Source of the DNA: an uncultured Alphaproteobacteria bacterium
Lineage (GTDB): Bacteria > Pseudomonadota > Alphaproteobacteria > HIMB59
Direction of reading: 5' to 3'
DNA length: 64,000 nucleotides
Assembly (NCBI GenBank): GCA_902611415.1
Contig: CACLZM010000005.1
Location: forward strand, 56,586 to 120,585
Under the pieces are notes generated by a model, which saw nothing but the letters and a program-made list of their open reading frames with translations, did no database searches and had not been told where the DNA came from. Position 1 is the stretch's first letter. Every line of letters starts with the position of its first letter. Positions 1 through 8,056 of the stretch are shown piece by piece. The position numbers were made by a program, and so were the translations under genes.

Positions 1-732
1 TTTCTTTCTAGCTATTTCAACTGCCCAAGCAGTGAAACCTGATCGAGATAATAATATTGGTATTTCCATTTTGATACATTTCAATACCATTTCACTTGTC
101 AGCCTGCCAGTAGTGTAAAAAGACATTTCTTTTGCATCTATTTTCTTATCAAGTATCAAACCAGCAATTTTATCAACAGCATTATGTCTTCCCACATCTT
201 CAAAATAATATAAAGGTTTATCTAACTGACATAAGACACAACCGTGTATTGCACCTACAGATAAATATAAACTTGGCTCAGTATTAATTTTTTTGGATAA
301 ATTCATAAGCTGTTGATGATTTATTCTTATTTTTTTATTTAGGGAAATGGTGTTTATTTCTTCAAATAAGTCTCCAAATACAGTCCCTTGTGCACAACCA
401 GAGGTATTTACTTTCTTCTTTAATTTTTCCTCATAATTAGTTTTACTCTTTGTTCTTACAACAACTGTCTTTAGGTCTTTATGAAACTCAATCTTTTTTA
501 CATCGTCTATATTATTAAGCATTCCCTGATTAAATAAATAACCTATAGCTAAATATTTTGGATAATCTCCTATAGTCATTATTGTCACTATTTCTTGGTT
601 GTTTAAGTATAGCGTGAGTGGTTTTTCTTCAATGATTGGAATTTTTGTTATTTCGCCTTTTTCATTAATTGATTTTTTTAATTTAAATAAAGATCTGTTA
701 TTTACACTAGGTTTGATTAAAAAATCTGTCAT
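1..732 (-). CDS. fdhD: Formate dehydrogenase accessory sulfurtransferase FdhD (C-terminus cut by window edge)
   Basis: Family role: FdhD moves sulfur from a cysteine desulfurase onto the Mo/W-bis-MGD cofactor of formate dehydrogenase, which is needed for activity. The frame is open from an ATG at 730-732 to the left edge, giving 244 residues of a protein usually near 260-280. The sequence shows NTSGCAQGT around Cys113 and a later EDVGRHNAVDK block typical of FdhD. The usual CxxC loop keeps only its first cysteine (C-A-Q-G), while a second pair, C165-V-L-C168, lies just before EDVGRHN. It is transcribed away from mobB with about 29 bases between the starts, in a locus that also encodes the dehydrogenase. 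Family call is firm; the consequence of the altered cysteine loop is unknown. Confidence 0.92.
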   Translation of the reverse strand, partial: MTDFLIKPSVNNRSLFKLKKSINEKGEITKIPIIEEKPLTLYLNNQEIVTIMTIGDYPKYLAIGYLFNQGMLNNIDDVKKIEFHKDLKTVVVRTKSKTNYEEKLKKKVNTSGCAQGTVFGDLFEEINTISLNKKIRINHQQLMNLSKKINTEPSLYLSVGAIHGCVLCQLDKPLYYFEDVGRHNAVDKIAGLILDKKIDAKEMSFYTTGRLTSEMVLKCIKMEIPILLSRSGFTAWAVEIARKK

Positions 733-761
733 TTTTTTCTTGATTGTATTATGGTGACAAG

Positions 762-1250
762 GTGAAAACAATAGCTGTTATTGGTTGGAAAAATAGTGGC
801 AAAACTACTTTAGTGAGTAATTTAGTAAAATTTTTTAAAGAAAATAAAATAAAAGTTGGTGTGGTAAAACATGCTCACCATTCTTTTGACATTGATCATC
901 CTAATACAGATAGCTATAAAATTAGAAAATCTGGAGCATATAAGACTACACTAGTATCAGATAAAAGACTTGCATTCATAGAAGAAAAACCTGAGTCACA
1001 TATTAATTTAGAACGTCTGGTAGAAATTAACAAAGATTGTGATTTGCTAATATTTGAAGGGTTTAAGAGATTTGATGATTTGATAAAGTTAGAAGTAAAC
1101 TTAAAAAAAAATAATAAAGACTACCTCTACAAATCTATAAATAATGTTAAATATATCGTTACAGACGATAATATCGATCATCCAATTCAGACCTTTAATC
1201 ACAGTCAAATAGAAAAAATTGCCTCTAAAATATATTATGAAAACTCCTAG
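762..1250 (+). CDS. mobB: Molybdopterin-guanine dinucleotide biosynthesis adaptor MobB
   Basis: Family role: a small P-loop GTP-binding protein that assists MobA in attaching GMP to molybdopterin, giving the MGD cofactor used by formate dehydrogenase. With a GTG start at 762 the protein has 162 residues and opens directly on a P-loop (GWKNSGKTT, residues 8-16), followed by KHAHHSFDIDHPNTDS and a Walker-B-like DLLIFEGFK, both typical of MobB. An in-frame TTG at 744 would add six residues; I prefer GTG because family members begin just before the P-loop. Its end overlaps moeA by 14 bases, so the two are probably co-translated. No mobA is visible in the window. Confidence 0.88.
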   Translation: MKTIAVIGWKNSGKTTLVSNLVKFFKENKIKVGVVKHAHHSFDIDHPNTDSYKIRKSGAYKTTLVSDKRLAFIEEKPESHINLERLVEINKDCDLLIFEGFKRFDDLIKLEVNLKKNNKDYLYKSINNVKYIVTDDNIDHPIQTFNHSQIEKIASKIYYENS

Positions 1251-2415
1251 GCTAATATCTTTCAAACTTGCGCAAAAAATAATTATTCGGGAAAAAAAGA
1301 ACTTATTTAAAGAGTCTAAGATTAAATTAAAGGAAGCACATAATACAGTAGTATCAAGAACAATTACTTCACCAATAAATCTACCCTTACAAAATACTGC
1401 AGGATTAGATGGTTATATTGTTTCTAATAAAAATCTCAACAAAGTGTCAATATCTAATAAGCTTCTAAATGCTGGATATTCATACAAAAAATTAAATCCC
1501 AATTTAGCCTATAAAATAAATACAGGAGGTATTATCCCACAAAACTTTAAAAATTTTATTTCATTAGAAAACGCAAAAGTTGAAGGGAAAAATTTATTAG
1601 TCCAATATTCAAAAATATCTAATAAAGATATAAAAAAAAAAGGTGAGGATTTAAAAAAAAATAAAATATTGATAAAAAAAAATGAAAAAATTGATTTTAT
1701 AAAAATTGCATTACTTTCATCAGTAGGGATTACAAATTTATGGGTATATAAAACTTTAAGAGTTGCTGTCGTATCCTCAGGAAATGAATTAATAAAATCT
1801 GGCAAAGAAATAAAAGATCATCAAGTATATGACTCAAACAAATATCAAATAATTCATTTTTTAAAGAAATTTAATATAAGTGTTCATGACTTAGGTATTA
1901 TAAAAGATGATGAAATAAAAGTTGATAAATTTTATAAAAAAAATCAAAATAAATTTGATATTATAATTAGTTCAGGTGGCTCCTCATTTAGCTCTAAAGA
2001 TTACATATCGTCATTTCTAACTCAAAACACTGAACTTCTTTTTAAATATGTAAGAATTCAACCAGGTCGACCTGTAATTTTTTCAAAACTAAAATTCAAT
2101 TATTATTTTTCACTTCCTGGAAATCCATTAGCTGTTTTCACTAATTTATTTCTTTTAGTAAGTTTATTTATAGATCCTTCTCGCAAAGATAATTCTAGCA
2201 TTACCAAATTTTACCAATCTGGATTTTCAGAAAATAAAAAATCTAATTTAACAAAATTTTATCGTGTGAAATTATATAAAAATATACTTTATACTCATAA
2301 CTCAAAAGGTTCAGCAAAACTAATTTCTCTCTCTGAAGCAGATGGGTTAGCGTTTGTCCCTGAAGGAAATGATAAAATTAAAAAAGGCGAAAAGATTAGA
2401 TTTATTGAATTTTAA
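1237..2415 (+). CDS. moeA: Molybdopterin molybdenumtransferase MoeA
   Basis: Family role: MoeA inserts molybdate or tungstate into adenylylated molybdopterin. From the ATG at 1237 it has 392 residues, near the usual 400; a TTG at 1219 would only add residues inside mobB. Family blocks are in order: GLDGY (normally DGYA), NTGG, SSGNEL, SSGGSS...KDYI, QPGRPV and LPGNPLAVF. The glutamate of GNEL and aspartate of KDY are kept, but the conserved PGKP lysine is an arginine, so this is a divergent member. It overlaps mobB and converges on the TusA-like gene, sharing 14 bases of opposite-strand ends. Metal choice (Mo or W) cannot be read from the sequence. Confidence 0.88.
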   Translation: MKTPRLISFKLAQKIIIREKKNLFKESKIKLKEAHNTVVSRTITSPINLPLQNTAGLDGYIVSNKNLNKVSISNKLLNAGYSYKKLNPNLAYKINTGGIIPQNFKNFISLENAKVEGKNLLVQYSKISNKDIKKKGEDLKKNKILIKKNEKIDFIKIALLSSVGITNLWVYKTLRVAVVSSGNELIKSGKEIKDHQVYDSNKYQIIHFLKKFNISVHDLGIIKDDEIKVDKFYKKNQNKFDIIISSGGSSFSSKDYISSFLTQNTELLFKYVRIQPGRPVIFSKLKFNYYFSLPGNPLAVFTNLFLLVSLFIDPSRKDNSSITKFYQSGFSENKKSNLTKFYRVKLYKNILYTHNSKGSAKLISLSEADGLAFVPEGNDKIKKGEKIRFIEF

Positions 2416-2623
2416 ATTTGATATTTACTAAATTCCCCCTTTTTTTTAGTGAAATGATCTCATATTTTTTTTCTTCACAAAAATTTTTAAAGTCAAATTG
2501 TGATAACGGGTCATCACTTTCTATTGTAAGAACATCATTTTTTTTTAACTTTTTTATAAATTTTTCAGCTTTTAAGACAGGTATAGGGCATTCAAAGCCT
2601 TTAGTATCTAGATAATAATCCAT
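2402..2623 (-). CDS. TusA/SirA/YedF-family sulfur carrier protein
   Basis: A 73-residue protein with the family signature: an N-terminal beta strand, then GFECPIPVLKAEKFI, placing the sulfur-accepting cysteine at residue 12 in a CPxP motif that caps a helix. Family members pass persulfide sulfur between proteins, and TusA is known to influence molybdenum cofactor sulfur supply in E. coli. Its position between moeA and the formate dehydrogenase regulator, in a locus with fdhD, suggests that it feeds sulfur to cofactor assembly or to FdhD; that link is inference. It is on the opposite strand to moeA and overlaps its last 14 bases. It is diverged from lysR with 27 bases between starts. Confidence 0.85.
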   Translation of the reverse strand: MDYYLDTKGFECPIPVLKAEKFIKKLKKNDVLTIESDDPLSQFDFKNFCEEKKYEIISLKKRGNLVNIKFKIQ

Positions 2624-2650
2624 TTACATATATATTTATTTTAAAAATAC

Positions 2651-3532
2651 ATGGAAATAAAGAATTTAGAAATTATTTTAGCTTTAGATAGTGAAAAACA
2701 TTTCAATAGAGCAGCAGAAAAATTAAAAATATCACAACCTGCTTTATCTATGAAGTTAAAGGCTTTAGAAAATGAAATAGGGGTAAGATTAGTAAAAAGA
2801 GGAAAGAACTATATTGGATTAACTTCTGAGGGAGAAATCTTAAAGGAACGATTTAAAAATATTGTCAAAGAGTACACTAATATTAAACAGTTAAGCTCCG
2901 AGTTAAAAAACAATTTAACTGGAAATTTAAGAATAGGTGTTATTCCTACTGCTTTATTGGAAGTTTCTTTTTTATTAAATAGTTTTGTTAAAAAATTTAC
3001 AAATGTCAAATTGCAGGTAATTTCTATGTCTTCTAATGAAATTGATAGAAATCTTCATGATTTCAAATTAGATTTAGGGATAAGTTATTTAGAAAATGAA
3101 CCAATATTAGGAGTTGAGAAGATACCTTTATATAAAGAAACATATTTTCTCATATCTAAAAAAAAGAATTTAAAAAATAAAAAGAAATTAAAATGGCAAG
3201 AAATTGGTAATTTAGATCTATGTTTAATTTCAAAAGAAAATCAATTTAGAAGAATATTAGATGCTGTTTTTAAAGAGAATAATATTAATCCGCGAGTTTT
3301 AATTGAGTCAAACTCTATGACTCATATTTACTCTCATGTAAATAGTTCAGAATTTTCAACAATTATGCCATATATATTTACTCAGTCATTCAACTACGAT
3401 GAGAATACAAATTTTATTCAATTAATTTCTCCAGAAATATCTAATAAGGTAGGTATAGTTCATATTGATGATAATCGCCCATCACCTATTAAAAATAACT
3501 TTTTAAAATTCTTAAAAAGCTTTAATAAGTAA
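2651..3532 (+). CDS. LysR-type regulator, probable formate dehydrogenase regulator
   Basis: A 293-residue LysR-family regulator. The N-terminal winged helix-turn-helix is clear (residues about 1-60, with FNRAAEKLKISQPALSMKLKALENEIG), followed by a substrate-binding domain beginning near residue 90 (GNLRIGVIPTALL). It directly precedes the formate dehydrogenase genes on the same strand, matching the known placement of FdsR-type LysR regulators beside soluble NAD-dependent formate dehydrogenases. The following 63 bases contain several nested palindromes, the likely operator. The ligand is not known from the sequence; formate or a related metabolite is inference. Start ATG at 2651 is supported by the position of the DNA-binding domain. 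Confidence 0.85.
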   Translation: MEIKNLEIILALDSEKHFNRAAEKLKISQPALSMKLKALENEIGVRLVKRGKNYIGLTSEGEILKERFKNIVKEYTNIKQLSSELKNNLTGNLRIGVIPTALLEVSFLLNSFVKKFTNVKLQVISMSSNEIDRNLHDFKLDLGISYLENEPILGVEKIPLYKETYFLISKKKNLKNKKKLKWQEIGNLDLCLISKENQFRRILDAVFKENNINPRVLIESNSMTHIYSHVNSSEFSTIMPYIFTQSFNYDENTNFIQLISPEISNKVGIVHIDDNRPSPIKNNFLKFLKSFNK

Positions 3533-3560
3533 TACTTATCAATTAATTACTTATTGATAA
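3524..3560. promoter_or_regulatory. Nested palindromes between lysR and formate dehydrogenase genes, candidate LysR operator
   Basis: Three overlapping symmetric elements are visible. ATAAGTA (3525-3531) pairs with TACTTAT (3533-3539) around one central base. AATAAGTAAT (3524-3533) also pairs with ATTACTTATT (3546-3555). TTATCAAT (3536-3543) pairs with ATTGATAA (3553-3560). TACTTAT occurs twice as a direct repeat (3533 and 3548, 15 bases apart). The pairings are mutually exclusive as RNA but could serve as separate half sites for a LysR dimer pair. The first element runs over the lysR stop codon. Binding by the adjacent regulator is inferred from position. Confidence 0.5.
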
Positions 3561-3588
3561 TTGAAACTTAATAAAAAATTACTAAATT
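3561..3588 (+). promoter_or_regulatory. Candidate promoter of the formate dehydrogenase operon
   Basis: TTGAAA (3561-3566) and TAAATT (3583-3588) are separated by 16 bases, just downstream of the palindrome cluster. Transcription would begin near 3595, next to the ATG at 3596, and no Shine-Dalgarno sequence is visible before that ATG. The -10 match is modest in an AT-rich gap, so this is a weak call. Confidence 0.35.
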
Positions 3589-3595
3589 ATAACAA

Positions 3596-5293
3596 ATGAA
3601 AGACTCACAAAGTAAGATTCATCCAGGTTCTGGTAGAAGAAAAGCATTAGAATTCAACAAGGGTCGCCAAAGTGATGACCAGTCAATTGATGATCTTAAA
3701 AACCTTATACCTAATGAATATTTTAGACAAAGGGATATGCTTATCGAAAGTCTTCACTTAATTCAAGATCAGTATAAATGTCTAAAACCAAGACATTTAA
3801 CAGCATTGTCCGAATTAACAAATTTACCTTTAACTGAAATTTACGAAACAGCATCATTTTATGCTCACTTTGATATTTATAAAGATGATGATATTAGCCC
3901 ACCTGAAACAACAATTAGAGTTTGTGATGGTATTACATGTGAGATGAACGGATGCAAAACTTTAGAAAAAAATTTAAGTGAAAATGTATCTTCTAATGTG
4001 AGAGTAGTTAGAGCGCCTTGTATGGGAAGGTGCCACCAAGCACCAGTGGTTGAAGTAGGAAAAAAACATTTTGTAAACGCAGATGTAAGTGTAGTTCAAA
4101 AAGCCTTAGAGGAGCAAGATATAAAACCAGTTATACCAAATTACATCACCTATGACGATTATGTAAAAAATGGTGGATATAAAATTCTAAAAGATTGTAT
4201 TGAAAATAAAAAAGACCCAATGAAGCTCATAGAAGAAATGGAGCAATCAGGTTTGAGAGGTCTTGGTGGTGCAGGATTTCCAACTGGCAGAAAATGGAGA
4301 TTTGTCAGAGCAGAAAATAAACCCAGATTAATGGCAATTAATGGTGATGAGGGTGAACCAGGAACATTTAAAGACCATCATTATCTTACAAGAGATCCTC
4401 ATAGATTCCTTGAGGGAATGTTAATAGCTGCATGGGTAGTTGAGGCAACAGATGTATATATATACATGCGAGATGAGTACCCTGACGTAATAAAGTTTTT
4501 AAAGAAAGAAATAAAAATTTTAGAAGAAAAAAATTTAAATATAAAAACAAGAATTCATTTTAGAAGAGGTGCTGGTGCTTACATTTGTGGTGAAGAGTCA
4601 TCAATGTTAGAAAGTTTAGAGGGTAAAAGAGGCTTACCTAGACATAAACCCCCATTCCCATCCCAAGTGGGACTGTTCGGTAGACCAACACTAATTCACA
4701 ATGTCGAAACAGTTTTTTGGGTAAGAGAGATTTTAGAAAAAGGTGCTGTCTGGTTTAGTAGTCATGGTCTCAACGGTAGAAAAGGTCTAAGAACTTACTC
4801 CGTATCGGGAAGAGTAAAAAACCCAGGTGTAAAGCTTGCTCCAGCAGGGATCACAATAAAACAACTTATTGACGAATATTGTGGTGGTATACAAGAGGGA
4901 CATACATTTAAAGCATACTTACCTGGAGGAGCCTCTGGAGGAATACTTCCTGCAAAATTAAATAATATTCCCCTTGATTTCGACACGCTACAAGAGCATG
5001 GATGTTTTATTGGTTCAGCTGCTGTAGTCGTTTTATCTGACAAAGATAACATGAAAGATATAGCAAAAAATTTAATGTTCTTTTTTCATGATGAAAGTTG
5101 TGGTCAATGTACTCCTTGCAGAAATGGAACTGAAAAAGCTCTTAAACTTATGAACCAATCCTCTTGGGATGTAGACCTTTTAAAAGAATTATCATCTGCA
5201 ATGATGGACGCCTCTATATGTGGTTTAGGACAAGCTGCTCCAAATCCAATGCTTTCTGTTATTAAACACTTCCCAGAGGAGGTAACCAACTAA
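3596..5293 (+). CDS. NAD-dependent formate dehydrogenase beta subunit (NuoE-NuoF fusion)
   Basis: This is the NAD-reducing subunit of a cytoplasmic formate dehydrogenase, 565 residues. The N-terminal third is NuoE-like, with thioredoxin-fold 2Fe-2S ligands C110, C115, C142 and C146. The rest is NuoF-like: GLRGLGGAGFPTGRKW (about 220-234) and NGDEGEPGTFKD (249-260) for NADH and FMN binding, then a 4Fe-4S cluster at C502, C505, C508 and C542. In Fds-type enzymes these are two genes (gamma and beta); the fusion matches the beta subunit of the two-subunit, tungsten-containing FDH1 of Methylobacterium. Its stop overlaps the alpha subunit start (TAATG). The ATG at 3596 has no clear ribosome binding site. 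Confidence 0.93.
   Translation: MKDSQSKIHPGSGRRKALEFNKGRQSDDQSIDDLKNLIPNEYFRQRDMLIESLHLIQDQYKCLKPRHLTALSELTNLPLTEIYETASFYAHFDIYKDDDISPPETTIRVCDGITCEMNGCKTLEKNLSENVSSNVRVVRAPCMGRCHQAPVVEVGKKHFVNADVSVVQKALEEQDIKPVIPNYITYDDYVKNGGYKILKDCIENKKDPMKLIEEMEQSGLRGLGGAGFPTGRKWRFVRAENKPRLMAINGDEGEPGTFKDHHYLTRDPHRFLEGMLIAAWVVEATDVYIYMRDEYPDVIKFLKKEIKILEEKNLNIKTRIHFRRGAGAYICGEESSMLESLEGKRGLPRHKPPFPSQVGLFGRPTLIHNVETVFWVREILEKGAVWFSSHGLNGRKGLRTYSVSGRVKNPGVKLAPAGITIKQLIDEYCGGIQEGHTFKAYLPGGASGGILPAKLNNIPLDFDTLQEHGCFIGSAAVVVLSDKDNMKDIAKNLMFFFHDESCGQCTPCRNGTEKALKLMNQSSWDVDLLKELSSAMMDASICGLGQAAPNPMLSVIKHFPEEVTN
5274..5282 (+). promoter_or_regulatory. Strong Shine-Dalgarno sequence for the formate dehydrogenase alpha subunit
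   Basis: AGAGGAGGT lies inside the end of the beta gene, 10 bases before the alpha ATG at 5293. It is among the best ribosome binding sites in the window and supports that start. It contrasts with the first gene of the operon, which has none. Confidence 0.75.
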
Positions 5294-8055
5294 TGTCAGA
5301 TAATATTAAATTTAAAATTGACGGTAACGAATATGTAGCCAACAAAGATGAGTCGATTTGGGATGTCGCAAAAAAAAATAACATTGATATCCCTCATCTC
5401 TGTTACTCACCTGAGCCAGGTTACCGTGCAGATGGAAATTGTAGAGCATGTATGGTTGAAATTAAAGGGGAGAGAACTCTTGCAGCGTCGTGTATTCGTA
5501 AACCTACTGAAGGCATGGAGGTTACAGTTAACTCCACTAGAGCAGAAAAATCTCGTTCTATGGTTTTTGAACTTCTTGTGTCTGATCAACCAGAAAAAAA
5601 TAATTCTCCTGACCCTGAGTCAAAGTTTTGGAATTGGTCTGAAAAATTAGGTATTAGTGATAGTCGTTTTCCAAGTAAAGATAAAATAGAGTTAGACAGA
5701 TCTCATAAAGCGATGAGTGTTAATTTAGATGCATGTATAAATTGTAATTTATGTGTTAGAGCTTGCCGTGAAGTACAAGTAAACGACGTAATCGGAATGG
5801 CCTACAGAGGATCAACAGCGAAGGTTATATTTGATTTAGATGACCCAATGGGTAATAGTACTTGTGTTGCTTGTGGAGAATGTGTCCAAGCTTGTCCAAC
5901 AGGAGCATTAATGGAGTCCTCCTTAGTTGATAATGAGGGGAAAAGAGACTCTTATTCAGATAAAGTAGTAGAGAGTGTTTGTCCTTATTGTGGTGTAGGA
6001 TGTCAAACTGAAGTACACGTAAAAGACGATAAAATATTGTACGTTGATGGTAAAAACGGGCCTGCGAATGAAAATAGATTATGTGTAAAGGGTAGATTTG
6101 GTTTTGATTATATCAATCATGATGGAAGGCTTACTAAACCTTTAGTTAGAAAACCCGGTGTTGAAAAAGATCCAAATCTTGAGATTAAAGATGCTGATAT
6201 CTATGATTATTTTGAAGAGACTACTTGGGAAGACGCAATTGAAAGAGCTTCATCTGGTCTTTTAAATTTAAAAGAGGATCATGGACCAAAAAGTTTAGCA
6301 GGTTTTGGTTCAGCTAAGTGTTCTAATGAGGAAGCTTACTTATTTCAAAAATTGGTAAGAGTTGGCTTTGGTTCAAATAACGTTGATCATTGTACTAGAT
6401 TATGTCACGCATCTTCTGTTGCAGCACTAATGGAATGTGTAAACTCTGGAGCTGTATCAGCTCCTTTTATGTCAGCGTCTGATGCTGACTGTATCATTGT
6501 TATAGGTGCGAGGCCTACTGAAAACCATCCGGTTGCAGCAACATATTTAAAACGTGCAGCAAAAAGAGGGTCCAAGTTAGTTGTTATGGATCCAAGAAAA
6601 CAAGGCTTAACAAAACATGCCACATATAACTTACAATTTAAAGCGGGAACTGATGTTGCAATGCTCAACGCGCTTTTATTTACCATTGTTGATGAGAAAC
6701 TTTATGATGAACAATATATTCAAGGACAAACAGAGGGCTTTGAAAAATTACAAGAAGAGATAAAAGATTTTTCACCTGAAAAAATGGAAGCTATTTGTGG
6801 CATCAAAGCTCAAGAGTTACGAGAAGTTGCCAGACTTTATGCTAAATCAGAGAGATCCATTATCTTTTGGGGCATGGGAGTATCACAACATGTGCATGGC
6901 ACAGACAATGCTAGATGTCTAATTGCTTTGGCTTTAACCACAGGACAGATTGGAAGAGAAGGCACAGGGTTACACCCTCTGAGAGGACAGAATAATGTTC
7001 AAGGTGCATCTGATGCTGGATTAATTCCAATGGTTTTTCCTGATTACCAGTCAGTTGAAGATGGGAGTATCCATCAAAAATATGAAAATTTTTGGAAGAC
7101 AGGTCTTGATGATAAAAAAGGTTTAACCGTAGTTGAAGTTATTAACAAAATTTTAGAAGATAAAATTAAAGGTATGTATATTATGGGCGAAAACCCTGCA
7201 ATGTCAGATCCTGATCAAAATCATGCCAGAGCAGCATTAGCTAAATTAGACCATTTAGTTGTTCAAGATATTTTCATGACTGAAACAGCCTGGCATGCAG
7301 ATGTAATATTACCTTCATCAGCCCATGCTGAAAAAACTGGAACTTATACAAATACTAACAGACAAGTTCAATTAGGTCGTCAAGCAGTACCGCCTCCTGG
7401 TTCAGCGAGACAAGATTGGTGGATTACTCAAGCCATAGCCCAAGGTATGGGTTTAGATTGGAGTTATTTACATCCAAGAGATATTTTTAATGAGATGGCA
7501 CAAGTAATGCCCTCACTAAAAAATATTACTTATGAAAGACTAGAAAATGAAAACTCTGTTACATACCCCTGTGATGATCCAAACAAACCTGGGAATGAGA
7601 TTATATTCAATGAAAATTTTCCTACCGCAAATGGAAGAGGAAAAATAGTACCTGCTAAATTAATACCACCAGCTGAACTACCAGATGACGATTTTCCGAT
7701 GATATTGACAACAGGAAGATTATTAGAACATTGGCACACAGGATCTATGACAAGAAGAGCAAAAGTTTTGGATCACATAGAACCTGAAGCAATAGTCAGT
7801 ATGAATAGGTGGGACATGAAAAGGATGACAATTAATCCTGGAGATCAAGTTTTAGTTAAAACAAAAAGAGGATCGCTGGCTATTAAGGTCAGAAGTGACA
7901 GAGAAATTCCTGAAGGTATGGTTTTCATGCCATTTTGTTTTGCTGAGGCTGCTGCAAACGTGCTCACAAACCCTCAGTTAGATCCAATTGGTAAAATTCC
8001 TGAGTTTAAGTTTAGCGCAGCAAGTGTTGAAAAAATTCAACCTTCAGTCAACTAA
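5293..8055 (+). CDS. NAD-dependent formate dehydrogenase alpha (catalytic) subunit
   Basis: Oxidises formate to CO2 at a bis-MGD Mo or W site and passes electrons to the beta subunit. In its 920 residues the order is a NuoG-like 2Fe-2S domain (C37, C50, C53, C67), two 4Fe-4S ferredoxin clusters (C148/151/154/158 and C191/194/197/201), a fourth cluster at C230, C233, C237 and C264, then the molybdopterin domains. VDHCTRLCHASS gives the metal-ligand cysteine C371 with the catalytic H372, and LRGQNNVQGASD follows later. It is a cysteine, not selenocysteine, enzyme. Closest described architecture is FdsA or Methylobacterium Fdh1A. No separate gamma or delta (FdsD) gene follows. It ends two bases before an opposite-strand gene. 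Confidence 0.95.
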   Translation: MSDNIKFKIDGNEYVANKDESIWDVAKKNNIDIPHLCYSPEPGYRADGNCRACMVEIKGERTLAASCIRKPTEGMEVTVNSTRAEKSRSMVFELLVSDQPEKNNSPDPESKFWNWSEKLGISDSRFPSKDKIELDRSHKAMSVNLDACINCNLCVRACREVQVNDVIGMAYRGSTAKVIFDLDDPMGNSTCVACGECVQACPTGALMESSLVDNEGKRDSYSDKVVESVCPYCGVGCQTEVHVKDDKILYVDGKNGPANENRLCVKGRFGFDYINHDGRLTKPLVRKPGVEKDPNLEIKDADIYDYFEETTWEDAIERASSGLLNLKEDHGPKSLAGFGSAKCSNEEAYLFQKLVRVGFGSNNVDHCTRLCHASSVAALMECVNSGAVSAPFMSASDADCIIVIGARPTENHPVAATYLKRAAKRGSKLVVMDPRKQGLTKHATYNLQFKAGTDVAMLNALLFTIVDEKLYDEQYIQGQTEGFEKLQEEIKDFSPEKMEAICGIKAQELREVARLYAKSERSIIFWGMGVSQHVHGTDNARCLIALALTTGQIGREGTGLHPLRGQNNVQGASDAGLIPMVFPDYQSVEDGSIHQKYENFWKTGLDDKKGLTVVEVINKILEDKIKGMYIMGENPAMSDPDQNHARAALAKLDHLVVQDIFMTETAWHADVILPSSAHAEKTGTYTNTNRQVQLGRQAVPPPGSARQDWWITQAIAQGMGLDWSYLHPRDIFNEMAQVMPSLKNITYERLENENSVTYPCDDPNKPGNEIIFNENFPTANGRGKIVPAKLIPPAELPDDDFPMILTTGRLLEHWHTGSMTRRAKVLDHIEPEAIVSMNRWDMKRMTINPGDQVLVKTKRGSLAIKVRSDREIPEGMVFMPFCFAEAAANVLTNPQLDPIGKIPEFKFSAASVEKIQPSVN

Positions 8056-8056
8056 T

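Noticed and set aside
6390..6410. Possible selenocysteine in the formate dehydrogenase active site
   Set aside because: The codon at the metal-ligand position is TGT (cysteine 371), the frame has no internal TGA, and no SECIS-like hairpin is apparent.
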